Shown here piece by piece: positions 37,701-47,305 of a stretch of DNA of 64,000 nt (positions are counted from its first letter, which is position 1; each line of letters begins with the position of its first letter). A program made the position numbers and the translations under genes. The stretch covers positions 1-64,000 of the forward strand of contig MU839132.1 of assembly GCA_030685235.1 (NCBI GenBank). The letters are read 5' to 3'. The notes under the pieces are model-generated. The model was not told the DNA's origin. It did no database searches and saw only the letters and a list, made by a program, of their open reading frames with translations. Source of the stretch: Copromyces sp. CBS 386.78. Taxonomy: Eukaryota > Ascomycota > Sordariomycetes > Sordariales > Sordariaceae.

Positions 37701-40580
37701 TACGTAAATTACTACAATATTAACAACGTTACCTTCAAATTACGGTATTTACTATTATTAATTAAAGAAACTTTAAATGCAATTTACTATACTAAAATTT
37801 TCACTAAATTTGATGTAATCGCCGCTTTTAATTATATTCGCGTTAAAGAGGGATATAAATAGTTTATAGCCTTTATAACGCGTTTCGGTTTATTCGAATT
37901 ATTAATAATACTTTTTAATTTATAAAGCGCCCCCGGGGTATTTTAGAATTATATTAATAATATCTTTTATAACGTTCTTAATATCTACGTAACTACCTAT
38001 TTCGATAACGTTCTAATTTATTCGGATAATATTAAGGATTACGAATAATATATCAACGATATCTTTGACCGGTTAGCTAAAGTAAGTTTTAACGTTAATA
38101 TTAATAAATACGAATTTTATACAATATAAATAAAATATTTAAACCTTATTATTATATTGGGAAGTATTAAAATAAATCTAGAAAAGGTTAAAGCCGTTAC
38201 CGATTAGGCGGTTCTTCAATCTAAAAAATCCCTATAATTTTTTTTAAATTTCGTAAACTTCTACCGCCGTTTTATTAAAGATTTTTCAATAATAGTAGGA
38301 CCGTTATATAAGCTTACGAAAAAAGATACCGTATAATTATAGTCCGCTACGTACAATTCTACTTTTAAAACTTTAAAACGAATTTTTATTAGCGGACCTA
38401 TATTAAAGATCTATAATTAGTTTAAAAAAACGGTAATTAAAATAGATACCTCCAATTAGGCTGTAAGTAATACTCTCTCTCAATACGGTAATAATAGCGT
38501 TCTCTACCCAATCGCCTACTTCTCGTCTAAGTATACGGCTTAAGAGTATAATTATAATATATATAATAAAGAGTTATTCGCTATTATTAAAGCGCTAGAG
38601 GAATAGAAACCGGAATTCGAAGGAGTTTAGTAGCTTTTTAATATTTTAATAAATTATAAAAACCTTTAAACGTTTATAATTAATAAATAATTTACTTAGT
38701 ATTATATAAAGTAATTCTAATTCCTATTATAATTTAACTTCTTTATTAAATATACCCCGGGCTTGTAAAACCTTCGCCCTAATACCTTAAGCCGCAAACC
38801 CAATAATCGCCCTATTAATACTAACAATAATCGTTTAATAGTTCGCTAACGGGTATTCTTAAATCCTATATAATTCGAAGACGGCTACCTAAACGACCCT
38901 TTAAACTTCTTACTCCGTTTAATAAACGACTATAATAATAAATTTATTAATAATATTATTTTAAATAATTATAAAACTTCCGTTTTTCTCTAAGAGGTAA
39001 TTTCCTACCTCGCGGACCCTGCTTGTAGGCAATAGATTCCTAATATTAAAAAAGTCTTTTATAAAGTATTCGCGGAATATTAGATAGCTAGTAATAGTGT
39101 TACTAAATAGTGTAATAGGGTTATTATCGACCTTTATAATAAAGAATTCTAATTCGTTCTAATTAATTATTAATATAATTCCCCTAGTATAAAATACTTT
39201 AGCCGTAATACGATTTACAACCTTCTTTAATATAATTTCTATTAAGAGGGGATAATTTATAATATTAGAGTTTTCTATAAAAGTTATTTCCCCTACGCTA
39301 AAACGAAATTTTTAAAATGAAGATCCGCTAGCTTACTTAAACCTTTTAAAATTTCGTTCGCCCTATAGAAAGATATTTCTATTAATTATATTACTCTACT
39401 ACTTCTAAACGTCTACTTCGGCTAAACCTTTAAATATATCGCTATCGTCGTTAACTAATTAATTAAAATACATTACTATATTCTAATAATAATTTTAAAA
39501 GTTAAAGAACTAGCTAATCGTTTTATCGACTAAATATACTACTTTTATAATTTATTAAATATAATCCTTTTTAATTATAGTATATAATTCGTTTTATATT
39601 TTTAAAATATTCTATATAAGCGGCTTACTATTATTCGCAAATTAACCTCCGCTTTCCACCCCTAAATTAATATTTAAACCGAGCGTATTAATATAGAAAT
39701 AAAATAATTCCTCCGTCTTTATATTAATTAGGTATAGATTAATTAAATTAAATAGCTACCCTTCGCTAAATTTATAAGTAATAACGCGACTTCTTTATTA
39801 ACTAGTATCTTTCCCTTCTTTATTAATTATAATTTTTATCCGCGAATAGGTACCGAACTACGTACCCCGCCGTACCTAAATTTATTACCCGTTTAACTAA
39901 AAGAATATTATAAGGCCAATAAATTAGTTAACTATTTCTAAACGATTTAAGATTTTATATCCTAATAAATAAGGCGTACTTAAATATAATACGAAGATAA
40001 CGCTAACCGTTATTAAATCGATTCGCCTAAATATAAGGAGGGGGATTTAATATTCTTTAATATAATTAACTTCGTTAACGGCCGATTAATATTAAAATTC
40101 TACCCCTGCTAGGAAGGACCGTTTAAAATTATACGAGCGGAATTTTATATAATATACTTCGCCTTACCCTCGAATATAAAATGCGCTCCTATCTTTCACA
40201 TCTCGATAGTTTAACCCTAAATCGGTAGAGGCCTACTTAACTAGAATACTTTAACAAATATTAAGGCAAATAATAATAGAATTATAATCCGTATAAATAA
40301 TTATAAAGAACATACTAAATAAAACTTCAAAAAATTTATCGACTATACTTAACTAAATAATAATACCTACTAATATTATTATATATAATAGAAAGGCAAT
40401 TACTAACCAACTTAAGAACTTAAAGCTAACGTTATTAACTACAAAGAAATAATCCTACGCTTCTACAAAGAGAATCCCAATAAACCAATACCTCCCGAAG
40501 TACGGCAATAGCCCGAATATATTACTAGCACCGCCCCGGCACTTAATCCCAAGCCCGCTCTCGAAGCCTCCGAAGCTACT
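34800..40580 (+). pseudogene. degenerate gag-pol-chromodomain of Gypsy copy B
   Basis: Plus-strand order, read through stops: Gag CCHC knuckle at 35,620-35,661 (YTYCNCKNYFLTAY, a C-x2-C-x4-H-x4-C pattern with Cys/His to Tyr); RT beginning TKFDVIAAFNYIRVKEG near 37,800, with the catalytic box read as YFDNVLIYS near 38,000 (second Asp lost); RNase H near 38,450-38,800 (YNKELFAIIKALEE, then NTLSRKPN); integrase downstream; and a chromodomain-like end around 40,330-40,500 (FYKENPNKPIPPEVRQ), which places it in the chromovirus branch. Inactive. Confidence 0.85.
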
Positions 40581-40915
40581 CCTAAGCCCCCCAAATAGCG
40601 CTCCGCCCGCCTAGTACGCCGCAACCACAAGTCCGCTACCGTAATCGATATATCGATATTACTACCAGACGGCGTTACGACCGTTTATAAACCGACTAAA
40701 CTACTAAATAAAGAAGTAAAAAAGTCTTTAACTCTATTTTATAGAAAAATCCTACGAAGGTTGCTAAATATCTAGGTAGGCAAAATACTACTTATAAAGG
40801 TCACCGATTATAATAAGATATTAGAGGAAATAGAATTAAACGATTTGAACGGATAAACTATTATTTTACATATATATCGTTTGAAGCTACTAGAACTTCT
40901 TTTGAAGGGGGATAG

Positions 40916-41137
40916 TATTATAGGATTAGACCTATAATATGCCTACCCTATATTGCCTTTTAAATATATTATGACCATTATTATAGCACGGTCACGTATA
41001 GGGTTATATACGCGTACGGCCTAGCTTCCAAGGCTCTCGCCCATATAGCTAGTCCTCCGTACACATCCTTCCTTTCCTCTCCTTCGCACAATAACGTATA
41101 TCCTACCCTACCCCCAACAGTGCCTCACCCCGTGATA
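40916..41137 (+). repeat. 3' LTR of Gypsy copy B
   Basis: 222 bp, ending CCCCGTGATA before AGATC. Confidence 0.9.
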
Positions 41138-41142
41138 AGATC

Positions 41143-42447
41143 TACCGCTAGTATTACTTAAGGAGGACGTAAATATATACTAGTAGTTAAGCGGCTCGAT
41201 AATAGAAGTTAAGCGCCGCGCCTATATAATCCAAAACCCTATTACTTTACCTAGCCGCTAACGTAAAATAGTTATCTCCGACCTAAACCTTATTAAATAT
41301 ATACGTAAAATATTAAAATAAAACTTTATAAACCCGGAAATTTATAAGCCGTATAATCTAGAGGGTAACCAAACCTTACCTATTTAACCTACTATACTTA
41401 TCGACTATAACTAATATAATAACGTTCGTATACCTTTTTATAACAAAGATAGGGCGCTCCGCCGTATAATACTATATAATATAAAAAGAAGTAGAAGTAA
41501 GGGGGGGAGGGTAAGTATATAGCGAACGGGTATACAACGAACAAAAGCCTTTCGTATTCGCAATATTATTTAAACAGATTGAGAGCGGGCAATTTTAAAG
41601 GTAATTAATAATACGGCTAATAATATAACTAAAATTATTATTATACGGTTGAACATATTAATTACGCCTTTCCTAATACCCTTATAAAAAGTTTTAGCGC
41701 CCTCCCTATCCCCTTATCTCTAATTAGTTTATTAAGGTTAGTAATAGCCGTTAAATAATTAAATATAGCCGCCTTATAGTTATTTACTAATTCTTATTAA
41801 TTTTAGTCAATTTAATTATAGGGTGCTAGTAACCGTTAGGTAGCCGTTACAATTTCCTATATCTAATTTAAACAATTATTAGAATTAATATAGGGATTAA
41901 GTATTAAATATAATTAAATTAAAGGGTTTTATACCCGTACAACTAGAGTTTAGAGATTTATATACCTCCTAATCTATTTACTTCCGTAGTAGTCCTATTA
42001 ATAACCTAATAAATTAGGTACTTCCTAAAGACCCTCGTAACCTCCCTCCCCCCCCCTCTAACTAATTACAATATAATTTATAGGGCTTTATTATATTTAT
42101 AATACTATACAATCAAACCCTAATAACTATAATACTACCTCTAATACTTATATAGAAATAGGGAGGCGGAGGAAAAAGAAGAGGGTAGGTTCTAAGGGAT
42201 TTAAATAGGCGGGTAAACCTCTATAAAATTCCCTAACACTCTCCCTAATATTTATATAGCAAGTATTAAAATTAGGGTAGGTACGTACACTCTAGGCAGT
42301 TGTACGGCGGGTAGTATATATAGTAAGTACAACCTCAATAAGGATAATAGTTATAATAGTAAGAACCGTATTAACCTTCCTAGCAGTAGATAATTAACTG
42401 GATTAATAACTCTGAATAGCTTTACATAAAAGAGCGATGTAGATTTG
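41143..42447. other. RIP-degraded sequence between Gypsy copy B and the right MULE TIR
   Basis: About 1.3 kb, AT-rich. No domain could be read in either direction. By position it could be the 3' part of the original MULE, since it lies directly inside the right TIR, but nothing in the sequence proves this. Confidence 0.4.
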
Positions 42448-42566
42448 GTAATATATATACAGTAGGCAATATACGCTAGCGCGGCTATACAGCTTACTTA
42501 CGGTAGTATAAAAGTGGGTTTAGTCTAGCCAAGGAGCATTCTTAGTCTAGCCACCTAGCGTTTGCG
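42448..42566 (-). repeat. right terminal inverted repeat of the MULE
   Basis: Reverse-complement partner of 2,098-2,209. Its outer end (GCCACCTAGCGTTTGCG) abuts the second ACCAAAGTG copy at 42,567-42,575 and marks the exact switch from AT-rich to ordinary sequence. Confidence 0.85.
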
Positions 42567-42575
42567 ACCAAAGTG
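42567..42575. repeat. right 9-bp target-site duplication (ACCAAAGTG)
   Basis: Direct repeat of 2,089-2,097. Sequence beyond it has normal base composition and shows no RIP signature. Confidence 0.8.
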
Positions 42576-44703
42576 GCAGTCGTCTCAGACTTGTGAGAAC
42601 TGAGAAGAGCAGTTGAAGGCCAAACAAGCGAGCCGGGAAATTGCTGATTGGCCAGCAATAAGCGAAAATCTCCGGATTGGGAAGGGCCACGAACCACGGA
42701 ACAAACCACAAGCGAGAGACAGAAAGCACGTTGGGTTACACCAGAGAGCGGGAGGCGTCCTACCTTTTTGGTGGCTTTCTTTGCGACTGAGCCACCCAAG
42801 CACTGAGCAAAAGCACCTTCCTAATGCGGTTGTGTGATCTGGGGATATTGGATAATGGTGCTGAATATTGCATGCCATGGTGTTGGTCATCTCATTCACA
42901 TCTGACGGGCTACCAACTCAGCCACGCCCTTGGGTCGCAGGCAGTAGCAATTCTCTTCATTCAATGATGATGTTGGAGATATCAAATATCGGACATGCCC
43001 CGAAACGGTGGACAACAAGCGAGGCCATTCCGGTCCCCATCTCGGTCTCCAGTCTTGGGATCTGGGATTCCCCTTGGAATCGACCGCTCACGACAGCGAA
43101 CTAACCCCGAGCCAGCAAAGTGCCCGTGACCCTTCGAAAGCGAGTTCGAGGACAACCCTAACCCGAAATGTTCAAGTCGCCGAAGAGGTCGGCCATGTCC
43201 ATGATGCCGTCAGAAGCTGGGGAACGAGATGAACAGATTCGAGATCCGCAGAAAGCGCACAAATCATTGCATTTGCGCATTGCTGCCACTCGTCAAAATT
43301 ATCTGGAATAGGGCTTAGCGCCCGCCCCCCCTGCATGCTGTTCTCCTTCCTGTGAGTGCTGTGACACTGCGACCTTCCACTGTAACTTCTACTACACTAG
43401 GTATGTACAGCCGGAGGCGCTGAAGATCATGCCATCCTGCGGTGTAGCCTCAACCACCTAGCCAGACATTACCAACAGACCCAGATGACAAAAGGTCAAA
43501 ACTACATGATTGTTATTGTAGTAGGTACCTTACGCAACCTATCATTTCTCTACTACCTACCGTATAGACTCGGGAGATCCGGTTTTAGGTTCCAAGGAAA
43601 TCAGGCAGGGTCTGCAAGCATACTGCAACATTCATGCCCACCAGAAATTGTATGCAAGACGGTGATTCTGGATGTCCCCACCCTCCAGCTCGCTGTCTTT
43701 ATTAGGGGGAAAAGACATAGTATTAGAAGAATCGAATTTACAGTGCTCCGGGCTCTCCAGCTGTCTCCCCCACTATTTTTTGCGGGCATAAAAAGCACAT
43801 ATTCGTGCAGTGTGCTTACAGATTCTGCCTGATTTCCTTGGAACCTAAAACCGGATCTCCCGAGTCTATACGGTACGTACGAGCGTAGTTTGCAGAAAAT
43901 GTCTCTTCTCCATTCTTCCCCGAAATAGTCAATTCCGTGTTGGCCTCAAATCCTGCAATTTCTAGTGTATACGCTCGTCTGTTTAACGCCGTCATCAGAT
44001 AAAGTCCACATTTCGATGCATCTCTCCGACTTCCCCGGAGCGAACCGAGGGAGGAAATTCCCTCGTGGGTTGTCATCAGTCTCTCCAGCACGGGGGCCAT
44101 TGTCCAGCTGCTTCTTTGGGTACAAATAGCGAGCGAATCTGAAGAAAGATGGTGGTGGCTGACAGCTGACAGCTCCCTCTTTGCCCGTTCTCCAACACCA
44201 TTTTCAACCCTGAACTGCCGATAGATCTCGGTAGATGACAGCCAACGCGGTTGCTTCTACCTCTTTACTAGGTACACCCTTTCAAGCGGATCTAGTGATC
44301 TGAGACTGCGCCATGGGTCATGACAGCACATGTTCGGTGTTCACCACATTAGATAAGGTATATAGCCACACACCTTTTCAAATACAGAAAAGGGAGATGC
44401 GGAAGGGAAAAGACAGACAGCTGCGCTGGACCAGATGCCACAGTTTTCAGTCGATTCCATTAAACATCCCACTCCGATCGCTATTACTCTCGCTTGTTTT
44501 CACCTCGCTGGGCAATCACTGACATCCCAATGATCCTCCCACAAGCGGCATTCCACTAGTACTGCGTCCCGCCGGAAAAACAAGGACCGCTAGACAGCAG
44601 TACATACGGAACCAAGCCCAACCCCGCTGCTGCCGCCGCCACCGAAAAGTCTCCGGGGCCGGTCTATGCCTCCACTGCCCCGCCTCTCCGATCTCCCGAT
44701 TTC
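42576..44703. other. gene-poor euchromatin next to the AT-rich block
   Basis: Normal composition. Short frames exist on both strands, but none has a good start, introns or a recognisable domain. The only supported feature is the inverted-repeat element at 43,560-43,873. The last ~200 bp would hold the TAN1 3' UTR and terminator. Confidence 0.5.
43560..43873. mobile_element. 314-bp inverted-repeat element, 49-bp perfect TIRs, TA flanks
   Basis: The TIRs begin CCGTATAGACTCGGGAGATC and are identical for 49 bp on the two sides. TA lies at 43,558-43,559 and 43,874-43,875, the duplication expected of Tc1/mariner-type transposition. There is no coding capacity. Its perfect arms and normal composition suggest a recent, un-RIPed insertion, unlike the block to the left. 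Confidence 0.75.
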
Positions 44704-46240
44704 TCAAGCATCGGTGGACGCAGGTTCCTCCTCCTTAGTATCTTCGGTCTCCTCCTTGGCCTCCTTGGCCGACTCGGGCTTCTTCTCATCTTGCTCCTGC
44801 TTCTGCTCCTTCTGCTCCTTGTGCTCCTTCTCCTTCTTCTCCTGCTTTTCCTTGTTCTTTTGCCCAACCGACGTGATACCAGCCGCTTGGTTGTATAGCT
44901 CCGTCATGTTGTATTTCTTTAGCTCATCCCAATCACCGTCCACCACACTCATTCCGCAGACCGTCTGTTGTTTCCCGTAAAAGTCAGTATTAGCAAATGG
45001 TCCACCACCAAGGTACCTCAGAAAACAAGGGAAATCCAACTCTCTGTCTTACCTGGAAGATATCCACCAAAATGACCTTGTCCGGATTCGTAAGGTTGAC
45101 CTTGTGACGCTCATCGTTGATAAGACCGGCAATGGTGTTGATGACCACGTCTCGCTTGAGGTTACTGTGGTTGCGAAGCGTAGGCCGGATGGCGTATGTG
45201 TAGGGCTCGTACTCCCTCTTCTTCTTCTTCTTCTTCTCGCCCTCTTTGCTCTCCTCTGCCGCTGCACCAGCACCGCCTTCTTGCGTCTCACCCTTCTTCC
45301 CGCCCAAGTCAAAGTGCTCCTCCAACACCTGCCTACCCGTCTCAGTAAGCCCCTGCTCCGTCGCCTTACCCATGACGCTCATGGGCGTCAACCGGTTGAG
45401 ATAGCGGCACTTGATCTTTCTGATGTCGGCGCACTCCTTGGTGTCGAGGACTATCCTCTTGACGAACTCGACCGGCTCAATGGGGGCCTTGGTCCGCACG
45501 AACAAGAGACAATCGATGTTGAGTTTCATGGCCTTGAGCAGGGCCTTGTCGTCCTCTCCCTTCCTGACCTCGGCCGTCTTCTTCTCCTTCATTTCGCCGA
45601 GTTCTTTGGCGATGGCGGCTTCGATGTCGAGCTCGGCATCGTCGTCATCCACGGCTTTGGGTTCTTTGCTGGCGGGCTTGATGGCGTACATGGTTTCGAT
45701 GTACTCTTCGAAGAGGCTGATGACTTCCCGTGCGGCCTTGTTCTCCTGGTGGCGGGCGCAGGTCACCCAGATGCCCCGGTCGCCGACCTGGGGGACGGAG
45801 TTACGCTCGAGGGCGAGCTTGTTCGCTTGGTTGGGTGTTGTCCATTTGCCGCCGCTGCCAGTCTGTGTAATTTGTGTGTTAGACATCGCGTAGCTGGCCT
45901 GTTTAAGAAAGAGAGAGGAGGGGGTTAAAAGATAGTCAGTTGCTCAGGCCTTTGGCCATGTCCCTGAGAACTCCAATAACCAAGTCGAATGGGCAAAAAT
46001 CAACCGTGAGACATCTTGTCAAAGCAACCACATGAGAGTTTGATGATATCCAACCGTGGGACATTTGTGATGCATGCTCATTCAACCTGAAAACAGCTCG
46101 AAGAACATACCATCTCATTCAATATTTCTGGACAGACTCATTGGCAGCGGATAATCGGGAGATGATACCTTTTTCTTCTTCTGTTTCTGGCCTCCAGCAC
46201 CGCCCGGGGCGTCCTTTCTCTTGCCCTTGTCACCTCCCAT
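44704..46240 (-). CDS. TAN1: TAN1-type THUMP-domain protein, tRNA cytidine N4-acetylation cofactor
   Basis: Known role: binds tRNA and assists the acetyltransferase Rra1/NAT10 in making N4-acetylcytidine-12 in Ser and Leu tRNAs. Three exons: 46,240-46,169, 45,862-45,053 and 44,964-44,704, giving 380 residues. Exon 1 is a short Lys-rich leader (MGGDKGKRKDAP...); the body starts with GIWVTCARHQENKAAREVI; the THUMP domain (about residues 125-275) includes CRYLNRLTPM, YAIRPTLRNH and KVILVDIFQ joined to TVCGMSVV; the tail is a Lys/Glu-rich coiled region. An ATG at 45,886 (MSNTQ) starts an open frame but overlaps the CTAAC branch site of intron 1, so I prefer the upstream start, which has A at -3. 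Larger than yeast Tan1 (289 aa) because of a charged insert and tail. Confidence 0.85.
45863..46168 (-). other. TAN1 intron 1 (306 nt)
   Basis: Donor GTATCA follows the poly-Lys codons. A CTAAC branch sequence at 45,882-45,878 lies 16 nt before exon 2, and the acceptor is ACACAG. Both neighbouring exons are in phase 0, so the frame closes only with this acceptor and not with the next AG seven bases on. Confidence 0.75.
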
Positions 46241-47305
46241 TTTGCTCTTGTTCTTCTTTTTTTCTCGGAGACTCGGATAGTCGTTGACTTTTCGGAACTC
46301 TCCTCTGGCGAGTTTTCTTCCGTGGGGCTGATTGCTCGGAACTATGATTCCCTCCATGGTTACTAATGTTAGTTTCCGATAGACAAGACGGGAGAGGATG
46401 GGATGCATGTGCTCTGCACGTTGACCAGGAATGCGGTGGCATTAACACTAGCGACCAAGCGAACAAACACTGGAGATAAAATTGGGACAATACCTATTAT
46501 CAGAGGAAGACACCAAACGGCAAGTGCGATGGTCGGTTGGGGGAAAGGTGAGTGGTGACTGCACGGCGCGTGTTCACATGAAAGTTACGATGGAATGAAA
46601 CGGACAAAAAACCTGCCATTCAGGTACGCCAGGTCACGTGGGTCCCTAAACAACCCCTTTTTCGATTTGTCCCGGCATGTCAACACTCGGCAAACTTCAC
46701 TCACCGAGATTGAAGAAGATATGGTAGATTGAGTCACCGGGTAGTTTTCCTTGTTTATGCATACGAAAAATACTTGCACATGTAGTGCAACATAAAAACA
46801 TACCAAAAAATGTTTTCGAATTCTTTCATTGGTCCTCTTCCTTGCCTCCCACCACTTCTGCTATCCTAACCTATCCTATTCCTTTAGCTTTCGCGAGTTG
46901 TGATAATTGTTTCGTTCCCCATAAAGACAGAAAACGCCATGCTATGTTCTTAGTCCACAATACAAAAAAACACATAAGTGGATGTAGAGTAGTGGTGATA
47001 GTTCGTTACAGAGAAAACCAAACCTCCATCCGTAAAACCCGACCTCTTTCCTTTCATCTTTTCCATTGTTGATTTTGATTTGCTCCTTTCACCTGTTCAC
47101 TCCGACATCGTACCATGCGCAGCCATGGCACAGCATTTCAAAGCATACCGTGCCATCCAGCATGTCTTCTCTCTTCACCTTGGTTGGTTCTCTTTTGGAA
47201 TCACGGCATGCTTTTCCTTCCTCTTTCACCCCTCATGTCCAACCCTCCTCGATCCTCACAACCTTCCCTTCTCAGCGGAGTTGAGGTACCAATCACCGTA
47301 GGAGA
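46241..47305. promoter_or_regulatory. TAN1 promoter and POM152 3' region
   Basis: Both flanking genes read leftward, so this stretch holds the POM152 terminator and the TAN1 5' region. An in-frame extension upstream of the TAN1 ATG reaches 46,408 but lacks conservation cues. No tRNA or other gene is seen. Confidence 0.4.

Larger units (their letters stand above)
33829..41137 (+). mobile_element. Ty3/Gypsy chromovirus copy B (plus strand), TSD AGATC
   Basis: A 7,309-bp element with 222-bp LTRs and AGATC at 33,824-33,828 and 41,138-41,142. A polypurine tract (TTTTGAAGGGGGA) ends just before the 3' LTR. Same family as 10,636-17,889 but inverted, so the two form a ~7.2-kb inverted repeat pair separated by ~16 kb. 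LTR ends are TATCAC...GTGATA rather than TG...CA, in both copies. RIP stops throughout. Confidence 0.92.
2098..42566 (+). mobile_element. Mutator-like (MULE) transposon inflated to ~40.5 kb by nested insertions
   Basis: Seen: inverted termini starting CGCAAACGCTAGGTGGCTAG on both strands. The first 58 bp differ at one A/G position and similarity continues to ~112-119 bp. Identical 9-bp flanks (ACCAAAGTG) lie on both sides, and a degenerate MULE transposase sits near the left end. Known: MULEs have long TIRs and 8-11 bp duplications, and fungal MULEs are normally a few kb. Inferred: the excess length is later insertions. Three LTR retrotransposons and four small elements, each with its own target duplication, explain about 24.3 kb; about 13 kb in four gaps stays unassigned. 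Almost all of it is RIP-mutated. The alternative, two separate MULE ends in opposite orientation, would need the 9-bp match to be chance. Confidence 0.75.

Noticed and set aside
1..42566. CRISPR arrays, rRNA, tRNA genes or a secondary-metabolite cluster in the AT-rich block
   Set aside because: Fungal context; the repeats are minisatellites inside transposons, no cloverleaf or rRNA core was recognised, and no intact biosynthetic gene is readable.
42585..43232. several overlapping short frames right of the MULE end
   Set aside because: Competing frames on both strands, no domains and no intron-supported extension.
43816..44100. 94-codon minus-strand frame
   Set aside because: No recognisable family; its last ~16 codons come from the TIR of the inserted element at 43,560-43,873. 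It could be a gene damaged by that insertion but there is no positive evidence.
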